33,013 bases of DNA from Bacteroidaceae bacterium (GTDB lineage Bacteria; Bacteroidota; Bacteroidia; Bacteroidales; Bacteroidaceae): contig JAKSIY010000016.1 of assembly GCA_024398535.1 (NCBI GenBank), forward strand, positions 1-33,013, written 5' to 3'. Shown here piece after piece: positions 1 through 7,634 of this stretch. The translations under genes and the position numbers were made by a program. The notes beneath the pieces were generated by a model that saw only the letters and a program-made list of their open reading frames with translations, was not told where the DNA came from and ran no database searches. Each line of letters opens with the position of its first letter. Position 1 is the first letter of the stretch.

Positions 1-1295
1 TTGCCACACTGCTGGCTCAGAAGCATCAGGTGACTGCTGTGGACGTTATTCCTGAGAAGGTTGAGAAGATTAACAATCGCATCAGCCCTATCCAGGACGA
101 GTATATTGAGAAGTATTTTGCTGAAAATGAACTGAACCTGACAGCGACGCTTGACGGGGCATCGGCCTACAAGGACGCTGACTTTGTGGTGATTGCGGCG
201 CCTACGAACTATGACGCGGTCAAGAATTTTTTTGACACGCACCACATTGAGGACGTGATTGACCTGGTGCTCAGCGTGAACCCTGATGCGGTGATGGTGA
301 TCAAGTCAACCATTCCGGTGGGTTACACGCGTAGCCTATATGTACGGTATGCCAGGCGCTTTGCCCAGCTGAAAGCGCAGGGTAAGATGGAGTCCGATGC
401 CAAGTTCCGCCTACTGTTCTCACCGGAATTCCTGCGCGAAAGCAAGGCGCTTTATGACAATCTGTACCCAAGCCGAATCATTGTAGGATATCCGAAAATT
501 ATCAACCTTCCCGAGTTTGAAGAGGAGAATAATGCTATCAGGCAAATTGCTGGCAACCACATGGAGGATCACGCCAGGACCTTTGCCTCCCTGCTGCAGG
601 AGGGGGCTCTGAAGCCGGACATTGACACTCTGTTCATGGGCATGAAGGAGGCCGAGGCTGTAAAGCTGTTCGCCAACACTTACCTGGCGCTGCGGGTCAG
701 CTATTTCAACGAGCTGGATACGTATGCCGAAATGAAGGGACTGAGTACTGCGGCCATAATCAAGGGTGTCGGGCTGGACCCGCGTATAGGGACACATTAC
801 AATAATCCGTCGTTCGGGTATGGCGGCTATTGCTTGCCAAAGGATACCAAGCAGTTGCTGGCGAATTATGCCGATGTGCCGCAGAACATGATGACGGCCA
901 TTGTGGAGAGCAACCGCACACGCAAGGATTATATTGCCGATGCCGTCCTGCGCAAGGCTGGGTGGTATGACTACTACAGCAACAATCAGTATTCCGGCGC
1001 TAACCGCGAGCCGGTTGTCATTGGTGTTTACCGCCTGACCATGAAGTCAAACAGCGATAATTTCCGCCAGAGTGCCATCCAGGGCATCATGAAACGAATC
1101 AAGGCTAAGGGCGCCGAAATCATCATTTACGAACCGACTCTCAATGACGGCGACCTGTTCTTCGGGTCACGTGTCGTGAACGACCTGTCTGCCTTCAAGG
1201 CTCAGGCCAAGGCCATCATTGCCAACCGCTTTGACGAATGCCTGGCTGACGTTGATGAGAAGGTCTATACCAGGGATATTTTCAGGAGAGATTGA
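1..1295 (+). CDS. ugd: UDP-glucose 6-dehydrogenase family protein (5' end cut off)
   Basis: This enzyme oxidises UDP-glucose to UDP-glucuronate with two NAD+, supplying uronic acid for capsule or exopolysaccharide. The window opens inside the N-terminal Rossmann fold: the frame is open from base 3 and reads [15 protein letters not shown], so about 430 residues are visible and perhaps 15 are missing; the GTG at 30 is only an internal Val. Family marks that can be seen are AAPTNYD of the NAD domain, the SPEFLRE segment, and the catalytic cysteine in YGGYCLPKD (Cys codon 831-833). A C-terminal UDP-binding domain follows (PVVIGVYRL onward). The stop codon overlaps a short repeat, and a weak terminator follows. 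The family call is firm; another nucleotide-sugar dehydrogenase substrate (for example UDP-ManNAc) cannot be fully excluded. Confidence 0.93.
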   Translation, partial: ATLLAQKHQVTAVDVIPEKVEKINNRISPIQDEYIEKYFAENELNLTATLDGASAYKDADFVVIAAPTNYDAVKNFFDTHHIEDVIDLVLSVNPDAVMVIKSTIPVGYTRSLYVRYARRFAQLKAQGKMESDAKFRLLFSPEFLRESKALYDNLYPSRIIVGYPKIINLPEFEEENNAIRQIAGNHMEDHARTFASLLQEGALKPDIDTLFMGMKEAEAVKLFANTYLALRVSYFNELDTYAEMKGLSTAAIIKGVGLDPRIGTHYNNPSFGYGGYCLPKDTKQLLANYADVPQNMMTAIVESNRTRKDYIADAVLRKAGWYDYYSNNQYSGANREPVVIGVYRLTMKSNSDNFRQSAIQGIMKRIKAKGAEIIIYEPTLNDGDLFFGSRVVNDLSAFKAQAKAIIANRFDECLADVDEKVYTRDIFRRD

Positions 1296-1350
1296 ACGGT
1301 TTTGGGGACAGGTCATCGAACGTTTCAGGGACAGGTCCCTAACTGTTCGA
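1294..1350. repeat. REP-like palindromic repeat, copy 1
   Basis: Directly after the ugd stop, GAACGG (1294-1299) leads into GGGGACAGGTCATCG (1304-1318), a 15-base word found again at 2617-2631. It runs into a second palindrome: AGGGAC-AG-GTCCCT (1327-1340) enclosed by TCGAAC (1316-1321) and GTTCGA (1345-1350). The shared GGGACAGGTC core and the palindromic form resemble REP-type intergenic elements, of the kind moved by RAYT transposases, but no such transposase gene is in this window. The repeat starts inside the ugd stop codon. Confidence 0.6.
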
Positions 1351-1353
1351 AAT

Positions 1354-1388
1354 ATGGCGTCTGATGTGGGCGCCATTTTCTGTTTTCA
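1354..1388 (+). terminator. Probable weak terminator after ugd
   Basis: ATGGCG (1354-1359) and CGCCAT (1371-1376) form a 6-bp stem with an 11-base loop, followed by TTTTCTGTTTT. The position between the end of ugd and the next promoter suits a transcription stop for the upstream operon. The short stem and interrupted T-run make it weak. Confidence 0.4.
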
Positions 1389-1407
1389 ATTAAATGGATT
1401 ACTTTTG
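1377..1407 (+). promoter_or_regulatory. Promoter of the GHMP kinase gene
   Basis: TACTTTTG at 1400-1407 fits the Bacteroidota -7 consensus TAnnTTTG. A TTTC at 1377-1380, 19 bases upstream, is a near match to the -33 TTTG. Transcription would begin a few bases after the box and give a leader of about ten bases before the ATG at 1422. Confidence 0.5.
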
Positions 1408-1421
1408 GGAATCAAAAGAAA

Positions 1422-2600
1422 ATGTTCATGCGTTGTCAGGAGAAGTTTTTTGAGATATACGGACGCGATGCAGAAGGTCTTGCATTCTGTCCGCAAAGGG
1501 TGGTGCCGGTAGGCGCTCATAGTGATTATGGTCTGGGCAGGACTACAGGTCTGGCTCTTGACAGGGGCATCCATCTGGCTTACAGGCCAAAGAAGAATGG
1601 TGTGGTTGAGCTTGTTTCGCTGCAGTTTGACCGTCGTGCACAGTGGCATATAGCCGGCACTCCGTCAGTCAAGACTGGCGATTGGGCTGACTATCTTAGA
1701 GGTGCAACTCTGGCACTTGCCAATAAGTATTCTCTGCGCGTGGGCCTCTGTGGCGTCATTGAGGGCAGTCTGCCTATTGGTGGTCTGTCGTCAAGTGCAG
1801 CTGTGACCATTGTTTTCATTACTGCCCTGGCATCGGTGAATGGAATAGAGCTTACCAAGCATGAGCTGATCCACATGGCACTTTTTGCTGAAAAGAACTA
1901 CGTGGGCGTGAATGTAGGCATCAATGACCAGGCGGTCGAGGCATTTTCAAAGAAGGATCAGCTGCTGTTCATGGACACTCTGGACGACAGTTTTGAACTG
2001 ATTCCGACAAGCGCCAACATGAAGCCGTATGAAATTGCAATCTTCTTCAGCGGTCTGGAGCGTCAGTTGGTGGGTTCCGGCCTGAATATGCGTGTTGATG
2101 AACTGCGCAGTGCCGCATACGCGCTGAAGGCATACGCTGGCATGGAGTACGGCAAATTTGCTGAAACGAATTGCCGTGAGATTCCGCGCGAAATCTTTGA
2201 TCAGTACAAGGACCGTCTGCCGGAGCCGTGGCGTCTGCGTGCCGAGCACTGGTACGGTGAGCAGGAGCGTGTTGTGCGCGCGGCAAACGCCTGGAGACGC
2301 GGCGACATTGAGACCTACGGCAAGCTGTCATTTGCCAGCGGTAAGTCATCAATTGAGAACTGGCAGACCGGCTGTCCGGAACTGAAAACCCTGTATGACA
2401 TAATGCTCCGCACCGACGGTATTTATGGCGGCCGCTTCAGCGGTGCCGGCTTCAAGGGCTGCTGTGTGGCCCTGATTGATCCATCCTTCCGCGAAAAGAT
2501 TGTTGAACAGGTTTCTACAAAATACCTGAAAGTTTTCCCAGATTTGAAGGGCAAGTATCAGGCCATAATCTGCCACAGCGCCGACGGCGTTGAACTGTAA
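1422..2600 (+). CDS. GHMP sugar kinase, galactokinase/galacturonokinase-like
   Basis: This is a sugar-1-kinase of the GHMP superfamily, 392 residues, close to galactokinase length. Visible signatures are the N-terminal sugar-binding motif PVGAHSDYGLG (about residues 29-39), the ATP-binding loop PIGGLSSSAAV (about 117-127), the catalytic Asp region VGINDQ, and the C-terminal motif GRFSGAGFKGCCVAL. In galactokinases the first motif reads GEHTDY; here the Glu is Ala (GAH), as I recall for plant galacturonate-1-kinases, which also share the DWADYLRGA-like segment. The substrate could therefore be a uronic acid instead of galactose. It has its own promoter, sits behind ugd, and is bracketed by palindromic repeats. 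A second ATG at 1428 is an equally possible start. Family certain, substrate inferred. Confidence 0.85.
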   Translation: MFMRCQEKFFEIYGRDAEGLAFCPQRVVPVGAHSDYGLGRTTGLALDRGIHLAYRPKKNGVVELVSLQFDRRAQWHIAGTPSVKTGDWADYLRGATLALANKYSLRVGLCGVIEGSLPIGGLSSSAAVTIVFITALASVNGIELTKHELIHMALFAEKNYVGVNVGINDQAVEAFSKKDQLLFMDTLDDSFELIPTSANMKPYEIAIFFSGLERQLVGSGLNMRVDELRSAAYALKAYAGMEYGKFAETNCREIPREIFDQYKDRLPEPWRLRAEHWYGEQERVVRAANAWRRGDIETYGKLSFASGKSSIENWQTGCPELKTLYDIMLRTDGIYGGRFSGAGFKGCCVALIDPSFREKIVEQVSTKYLKVFPDLKGKYQAIICHSADGVEL

Positions 2601-2607
2601 CAGGAAC

Positions 2608-2650
2608 GAACGGAGTGGGGACAGGTCATCGCCTGGCGATGACCTGTCCC
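2608..2650. repeat. REP-like palindromic repeat, copy 2 (16-bp perfect hairpin)
   Basis: GAACGG (2608-2613) precedes a perfect palindrome whose arms are GGGACAGGTCATCGCC (2618-2633) and its exact complement (2635-2650) around a single T. It starts eight bases after the kinase stop. The first arm repeats the word seen at 1304-1318. No T-run follows, so it is not a standard intrinsic terminator, although as RNA it would be a very stable 3' hairpin. It probably belongs to the same repeat family as copy 1. Confidence 0.65.
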
Positions 2651-2712
2651 TCAACTGGCTAGGGGCAAGTCCGGTTAAATGAGCGGTAGATGTAAATTAT
2701 GGCTGATTTTGT

Positions 2713-2742
2713 TTTGATTTTGTACAAAAATGCCTAATTTTG
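2713..2742 (+). promoter_or_regulatory. Promoter of the polysaccharide export operon
   Basis: TAATTTTG at 2735-2742 matches the -7 consensus TAnnTTTG, and TTTG at 2713-2716 stands 18 bases upstream as a -33 element. No other good promoter is seen between here and 13859, where the genes are closely spaced. The box lies downstream of the in-frame ATG at 2730, which therefore cannot be the start of the next gene. Confidence 0.6.
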
Positions 2743-2771
2743 TGTCCTTTAAGAAGAAAAAGTCGACTTGT

Positions 2772-3554
2772 ATGAAATATATTGCTAGAATTTTCTGTGC
2801 TCTGGCACTGCTTTCTGCGGCCAGTTGCACGTCTTACAAGCAGATTCAGTATCTGCAGGATCTTGATGAGGCCCAGAAAGAGTTGAGTATGAATTATGAA
2901 CCTCAGATCAAGCCGGGTGACCGTCTGAATATTCTGGTCAGCGGTCAGGACAAGACTGTAACCGCTCCTTACAACCTTACTCTGTTTGAGACCAGTACCA
3001 ACGGCGTTAGCAGTAGCGGATCAAATCCGGAAAGTGCAATTATTCCTTATATTGTAGATGAAGAGGGATGCATTCTGTTCCCAAAACTTGGTCAGATAAA
3101 GGTGGCCGGCATGACCCAGCAGGAACTGAAGGATTACCTGATGGTTGAGATTGGCAAGGATGTAAAGGATCCTATTGTCTATGTAAGCATCAAGAATTTC
3201 AAGATTCACGTGATGGGTGAGGTCCGCAGCCCTGGTACCTATACAATTGAGTCTGATACAAGGACTACTATTTTTCAGGCTCTGTCAAAGGCTGGTGACC
3301 TTAGTCTGACTGCCCAGCGTGAGGGCGTGATTGTACTGCGTGATGAGGACGGTGTCCAGAAGCATTATACGCTTGACCTGAGGTCAACAGACGTGTTTGA
3401 TTCTCCTGCATACTTTGTGCAGCAGAATGACGTCATTATGGTTCAGCCAAGCCCGATGCGTGTTGCCACGGCTACCGCTGCAACAGGTCTGTGGAGCACA
3501 GCTCTGTCATCAATTACTACTATGATTGCCATCATTACATTCCTAAGCAAGTAA
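2772..3554 (+). CDS. wza: Polysaccharide export outer-membrane lipoprotein (Wza family)
   Basis: This protein forms the outer-membrane export channel for capsule or exopolysaccharide and works with the Wzc-type kinase encoded next. The 260-residue product begins with a lipoprotein signal peptide ending in LLSAASC (Cys at residue 19). It then has a polysaccharide-export (Poly_export) domain starting around IKPGDRLNILV, an SLBB-type domain around IHVMGEVRSPGTYTI, and a hydrophobic C-terminal segment (ITTMIAIITFL) that would cross the outer membrane as the Wza helix does. I chose the ATG at 2772 over the in-frame ATG at 2730 because it gives a proper signal peptide and lies downstream of the promoter box. 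The stop is 13 bases before the next gene. Confidence 0.93.
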   Translation: MKYIARIFCALALLSAASCTSYKQIQYLQDLDEAQKELSMNYEPQIKPGDRLNILVSGQDKTVTAPYNLTLFETSTNGVSSSGSNPESAIIPYIVDEEGCILFPKLGQIKVAGMTQQELKDYLMVEIGKDVKDPIVYVSIKNFKIHVMGEVRSPGTYTIESDTRTTIFQALSKAGDLSLTAQREGVIVLRDEDGVQKHYTLDLRSTDVFDSPAYFVQQNDVIMVQPSPMRVATATAATGLWSTALSSITTMIAIITFLSK

Positions 3555-3567
3555 AGAAGACTATAAT

Positions 3568-4620
3568 ATGGAGAACAACAACATGATCAATACCGGTGCT
3601 GACCAGCAGGGAGGCATGTCAATGGGTGAAATGTTTGATTTTGCATGGAGGCTTAGATACTGGATTGTTGCAAGTGCTTTTGCATGCTGCTGCCTGGGAT
3701 TTCTGTACAGCCGTTCACAGACCAAGATGTATGAGCGTTCTGCGTGGATTATGCTCAACAACAATGATGGTACAAACAATGAGCTGGCCATGCTTCAGGA
3801 GTTCTCTGGCAAGACTGTTGCCAAGAAGATTGACAATGAGGTGTTCATTCTTCAGACTCCTTCAATGGCCGCCAAGGTTGTAAATGATCTGGGTCTGAAC
3901 TACCGCTATTACCGATACGGACGTGCTGTAGGTGACGGTTTTACCGGTTCGGGTACAGGTGTGCTAAGCCGCAAGCTGTTTGAATACTACAAGAACAGCC
4001 CGTTTGAGATTACTGTCCAGAATGATGAGCTGCTGCCTGCCAACCTGCAGGTGAATTCAATTTCTGTTGACTTCAAGATGAAGGAGGATGGATCATTCAT
4101 CATAAGGGATGTCAATGTGAATGGAAAGGATTTTGACGGTCTGAAGAAGAAAGACACATACCGTTTTGGTGAGAAGATAATTCTTGAGGGAGCATCGGTA
4201 ACTATTACCCGCAACAATGATTCTGAAGAGGAGGTTGTGAAGGGCGGTAAGTACATCTGCTCATGGGGTACTCCGACTGTCGTTGCAAAGGGCTTCATAA
4301 AGAACCTGACCGTTGAGGCTCAGGGTGCCAAGACCCAGAAAAGTGATGTGATTGTCCTGTCAATAAAGGATGCAATCATTGCACGTGCCGAGGATTTCCT
4401 GAACACCCTGTCTGTTACTGCCAATGCAGAGGCAAGGGCATACACCAACATGGCATCGGTCAACACAATCAACTTCATTGACCAGCGTCTGGCTGCTATT
4501 GCCAAGGATCTGCAGGATGTTGAGTCTGAGTACAAGAACTACCAGTCAACCCGTGCTCTGACCTTACACAGCAGTCATCGGCTACCATTACCGCTGACCA
4601 GCAGTATCAGAACAAGCTGA
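3568..4620 (+). CDS. wzc: Wzc-type tyrosine kinase, N-terminal part (frameshifted)
   Basis: This is the first part of a BY-kinase/polysaccharide co-polymerase: a cytoplasmic lead, a first membrane segment at about residues 31-48 (YWIVASAFACCCLGFLYS), and the periplasmic Wzz-like domain with coiled-coil propensity towards its end. The reading frame stays family-like up to YKNYQSTRAL (codons to 4560). It then runs 20 residues of unrelated sequence to a stop at 4618-4620. The correct continuation is in another frame from 4563 (LTQQSSATITADQQYQNKLN), so about one base is missing near 4561-4563. The remainder of the gene, with the kinase domain, is the next entry. Whether this is a real mutation or an assembly error cannot be told from here. 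Confidence 0.85.
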   Translation: MENNNMINTGADQQGGMSMGEMFDFAWRLRYWIVASAFACCCLGFLYSRSQTKMYERSAWIMLNNNDGTNNELAMLQEFSGKTVAKKIDNEVFILQTPSMAAKVVNDLGLNYRYYRYGRAVGDGFTGSGTGVLSRKLFEYYKNSPFEITVQNDELLPANLQVNSISVDFKMKEDGSFIIRDVNVNGKDFDGLKKKDTYRFGEKIILEGASVTITRNNDSEEEVVKGGKYICSWGTPTVVAKGFIKNLTVEAQGAKTQKSDVIVLSIKDAIIARAEDFLNTLSVTANAEARAYTNMASVNTINFIDQRLAAIAKDLQDVESEYKNYQSTRALTLHSSHRLPLPLTSSIRTS

Positions 4621-6047
4621 ATGAGGTTGACCTACAGCTGTCAATCCTGAACATGATCAGTGAGTATATCTCTGCCGATGCTCAGGGTGACCACAAGGTA
4701 GTTCCTGCAAACCTGGGTCTGGCCGATGAGGGTCTGAACAGTGCGCTGGGTGCATACAACACATTGATTTCTGAGCGTAACAGAATGCTTGCAAACTCAA
4801 GTGAGAATAACCCGCGTGTCGTGAATGCTAATGCACAGCTTGATGAGATGCGTCGTGGTATTGTGGTTTCTATTGAGAACCTGAACCGTGTGTATAAGAT
4901 TACACGTCAGGAGGTAAGCAAGTCTCTGTCTGTAAGCCGCAGCAAGATGTCTTCTATTCCTGAGCAGCAGTTTGAACTGCAGCAGATTGGAAGAAAGCGT
5001 GAGATTATTGAGCCTCTGTACCTGCTGTTGCAGCAGAAGCGTGAGGAGACTCAGATAAAGATGTATTCTGAGGTTGACAACTTCAGAATCCTTGAGGATG
5101 CATTCGGTTCACCTTATCCAATAAGCCCAAGCACAAGTAAGATTATGCTCATGGCTCTTATTCTGGGATGTATGATTCCTGTTGGTATTGTATGGCTCAG
5201 AATGCAGTTGAAGAATACTATTGAGACCAAGGATGACGTTACCAAGGTGCTGAATACTCCGGTTCTGGCAGTTCTGCCTAGGGCTGGTACAGCCGATAAC
5301 CAACTTATTAGCTCTTCTGGCCGTGACACGGTGACTGAGTCTTTCAGGATGTTGCGTTCCAACCTTAAGTATCTGAAGGATGTGAAGGTGATTCAGGTGA
5401 CTTCATCAGTTCCTGGTGAGGGTAAGTCTTTTGTTTCTTCAAATCTGGCTATTTCTCTGTCACACCTTAATAAAAAGGTGGTGATTATTGGTCTTGATAT
5501 CAGAAAGCCTGCTCTGGTCAAGTTCTTCCCTGACGTGAAGAATGATCAGGCAAGGAATGTTGTAGGTTATCTTATTGGTAAGTGTGACAATCCTGCAGAA
5601 CTGGTTAAGCAGAGCAGCATGGCTCCAGGTCTTGACATTATTGTTGCAGGTCCTGTTCCACCAAACCCAACAGAGCTTCTTGACCAGGACCGTCTGAGCA
5701 GTCTGATTGATTGGGCAAAAGCCAACTATGACTATGTTATTCTTGACTCTGCTCCATATATTCCAGTTCCTGACTCTGGTATCATAAACAAGTTTGTGGA
5801 TACTACTCTGTACGTTCTGCGTTCTGAGAAGACCAGACTTGACCTGCTGCCAGTCATCAAGGAGGTAATGGAGAGTGAAACTGCTCCTATCAAGTCTCCA
5901 AAGCTGATCATCAATGCTGTCAACCTGGAGTCTGGCCGCTACCATTACGGTTATGGCAAGGGCTACGGTTACGGCTATGGTTATGGTTACGGTTATGGCT
6001 ACGGATACGGCAGCCATGCAAAGAAGGAAACTACTGAAAAGGCTTAA
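4563..6047 (+). CDS. wzc: Wzc-type tyrosine kinase, C-terminal kinase part (frameshifted)
   Basis: This is the continuation of the split BY-kinase. Family-like sequence is open from 4563; the first ATG available for separate translation is 4653 (464 residues). It carries the rest of the periplasmic coiled coil, a second membrane segment (IMLMALILGCMIPVGIVWL, about residues 164-182 counted from 4653), and a cytoplasmic kinase domain. Visible motifs are Walker A PGEGKS (254-259), Walker A' GLDIRKPAL (280-288) and Walker B YVILDSAPY (361-369). The tail holds 11 tyrosines, mostly as an uninterrupted Gly-Tyr alternation, the cluster expected to be autophosphorylated to control polymer length. The stop is three bases before the phosphatase gene that would reverse this modification. 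Confidence 0.87.
   Translation, partial: LTQQSSATITADQQYQNKLNEVDLQLSILNMISEYISADAQGDHKVVPANLGLADEGLNSALGAYNTLISERNRMLANSSENNPRVVNANAQLDEMRRGIVVSIENLNRVYKITRQEVSKSLSVSRSKMSSIPEQQFELQQIGRKREIIEPLYLLLQQKREETQIKMYSEVDNFRILEDAFGSPYPISPSTSKIMLMALILGCMIPVGIVWLRMQLKNTIETKDDVTKVLNTPVLAVLPRAGTADNQLISSSGRDTVTESFRMLRSNLKYLKDVKVIQVTSSVPGEGKSFVSSNLAISLSHLNKKVVIIGLDIRKPALVKFFPDVKNDQARNVVGYLIGKCDNPAELVKQSSMAPGLDIIVAGPVPPNPTELLDQDRLSSLIDWAKANYDYVILDSAPYIPVPDSGIINKFVDTTLYVLRSEKTRLDLLPVIKEVMESETAPIKSPKLIINAVNLESGRYHYGYGKGYGYGYGYGYGYGYGYGSHAKKETTEKA
5946..6011 (+). repeat. Gly-Tyr codon repeat encoding the kinase tyrosine tail
   Basis: A run of alternating TAY and GGN codons encodes Y-G units, broken once by Lys (5958-5960) and followed by eight uninterrupted Gly-Tyr pairs (5961-6008) and a final Gly. 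The six-base periodicity makes the tract prone to slippage, so tail length may vary between strains. Confidence 0.8.
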
Positions 6048-6050
6048 GAT

Positions 6051-6794
6051 ATGTTCAGTGCACTGTCTAATCTGTTCAAGCGTGAGACGCTGAAGGGCTT
6101 CTCTGATCTGGAGAAGACTGCTGACGTGCACTGCCATATTCTGTCTGGCGTTGATGACGGTTTCCAGTCATTGCAGGACTCTATTGATGCTCTGAAGAGG
6201 TATCAGGAGTTGGGATATAAAAAAGTGTACCTGACTCCACACATGAATCTGGATTCGTTTGCAGGAAACAATGAGACGATGCTTAAGGAGCGTTATGCCA
6301 GGTTCATGGATGCAATTCCGTCTGATTTGAATCTGGACATCAGGCTGGCGGCTGAGTACATGGTGAATGAGGATCTTGATCTGGACCGTGAGTTCCTGAC
6401 TTTTGCTGACAGGACGGTTCTGATTGAGATGTCTTACTACTTTGAGAGTCCCAACATCAAGGATGTAATATATAATCTGTCTCTTGACGGTTACAATCTG
6501 GTGCTGGCCCATCCGGAGCGGTACATGTTCTACCACAGGAAAATTTCAAAGATTGAGGAGCTGGTGAATCTGGGTTGCAGGCTGCAGTTGAATATTCTGT
6601 CCCTGACACCTTATTATTCACAGGGGACGATAGCAATGGCCCAGGAGTTGCTGAAATCAGGGATGTACTCATTCATTGGGAATGACCTTCATACCTTGAA
6701 ACAGCTTGACGGAATAGAGAAAGTATCATTCAAGGCAGATCTTCTGCCACATATACAGAAACTGTACGATAATAATCTGACTCTATTTGATTGA
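6051..6794 (+). CDS. PHP-type tyrosine-protein phosphatase (CpsB/YwqE family)
   Basis: This is the phosphatase partner of the BY-kinase and should remove phosphate from its tyrosine tail, so that cycling controls polymer assembly. At 247 residues it has the length of the CpsB/CapC/YwqE family. Metal-binding PHP motifs are visible: DVHCHILSGVDDG (about residues 25-37), LTPHMN, the Glu in VLIEMSYYF, LAHPERY, and GNDLHT near the end. It is a manganese-dependent enzyme fold unrelated to the low-molecular-weight phosphatase Wzb used in Enterobacteria. The start ATG lies three bases after the kinase stop, which implies translational coupling, and the next gene follows after 39 bases. Confidence 0.92.
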   Translation: MFSALSNLFKRETLKGFSDLEKTADVHCHILSGVDDGFQSLQDSIDALKRYQELGYKKVYLTPHMNLDSFAGNNETMLKERYARFMDAIPSDLNLDIRLAAEYMVNEDLDLDREFLTFADRTVLIEMSYYFESPNIKDVIYNLSLDGYNLVLAHPERYMFYHRKISKIEELVNLGCRLQLNILSLTPYYSQGTIAMAQELLKSGMYSFIGNDLHTLKQLDGIEKVSFKADLLPHIQKLYDNNLTLFD

Positions 6795-6833
6795 CGCTCC
6801 TACTGAAAGACTAGAATAAAATTTCTTGAAGAA

Positions 6834-7628
6834 ATGAGAGTAATAATAGAACCTGATTACGACAGAATGTCAAAATGGGCTGCACAGTATGTTGCAGCAA
6901 AGATAAATGCAGCTAATCCTACACCTGATAAACCTTTCAAGCTGGGATGTCCTACGGGATCATCGCCACTGGGTCTGTACAGGGAACTGATTGAAATGAA
7001 CAAGGCTGGCAAGGTATCGTTCCAGAATGTTGTAACATTCAATATGGATGAGTACGTAAACCTGCCTGAGGAGCATCCTGAGTCATATCATTCATTCATG
7101 TGGAACAACTTCTTCAGCCATATCGACATCAAGAAGGAGAATGTTCACATTCTGAACGGCAATGCCAAGGATCTGGCAGAAGAGTGCGCAAACTATGAGA
7201 AGGCTATTGTTGAGGCTGGAGGCATTGATCTGTTCATGGGTGGTATTGGCCCTGACGGACACATTGCATTCAACGAGCCGGGCTCAAGTCTGACCAGCCG
7301 TACCCGCCAGAAGACATTGACAACTGATACTATCATTGCTAACTGCCGCTTCTTTGATAATGATGTAAACAAGGTTCCAAAAACTGCCCTTACCGTTGGC
7401 GTAGGCACAGTAATGGATGCCAAGGAGGTGCTGATTGTGGTAAATGGTCATGGTAAGGCGCGCGCGCTGCAGCATGGTATTGAGGAGGGTGTTTCACAGA
7501 TGTGGACTATTTCTGCCCTTCAGATGCATCAGCATGCAATTATTGTGGCCGATGAGGCTGCCTGCGGTGAGCTGAAGGTCGATACCTATAAGTATTTCAA
7601 GGATATTGAAAAGGATAATCTGCTCTGA
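6834..7628 (+). CDS. nagB: Glucosamine-6-phosphate deaminase
   Basis: This enzyme converts glucosamine 6-phosphate to fructose 6-phosphate and ammonia in the cytoplasm. The 264-residue product is essentially the same length as E. coli NagB and shows its landmarks: the phosphate-binding [17 protein letters not shown] with the catalytic Asp, and [18 protein letters not shown] with the active-site His. Its start lies 39 bases after the phosphatase gene and its stop six bases before the DUF4954 gene. Placing it in one transcript with glmS, which catalyses the opposite conversion, is notable because it puts both directions of the fructose-6-P/glucosamine-6-P step under one promoter. Confidence 0.96.
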   Translation: MRVIIEPDYDRMSKWAAQYVAAKINAANPTPDKPFKLGCPTGSSPLGLYRELIEMNKAGKVSFQNVVTFNMDEYVNLPEEHPESYHSFMWNNFFSHIDIKKENVHILNGNAKDLAEECANYEKAIVEAGGIDLFMGGIGPDGHIAFNEPGSSLTSRTRQKTLTTDTIIANCRFFDNDVNKVPKTALTVGVGTVMDAKEVLIVVNGHGKARALQHGIEEGVSQMWTISALQMHQHAIIVADEAACGELKVDTYKYFKDIEKDNLL

Positions 7629-7634
7629 TTCTAT

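Noticed and set aside
5946..6011. Short regular repeat considered as a possible CRISPR array
   Set aside because: It is a six-base in-frame codon repeat encoding Gly-Tyr, with no spacers.
5460..6137. A 225-codon minus-strand frame opposite the kinase tail
   Set aside because: Antisense to Walker motifs and the Gly-Tyr repeat; the Val/Ile/Ala/Thr-rich stretch is just the reverse reading of the repeat.
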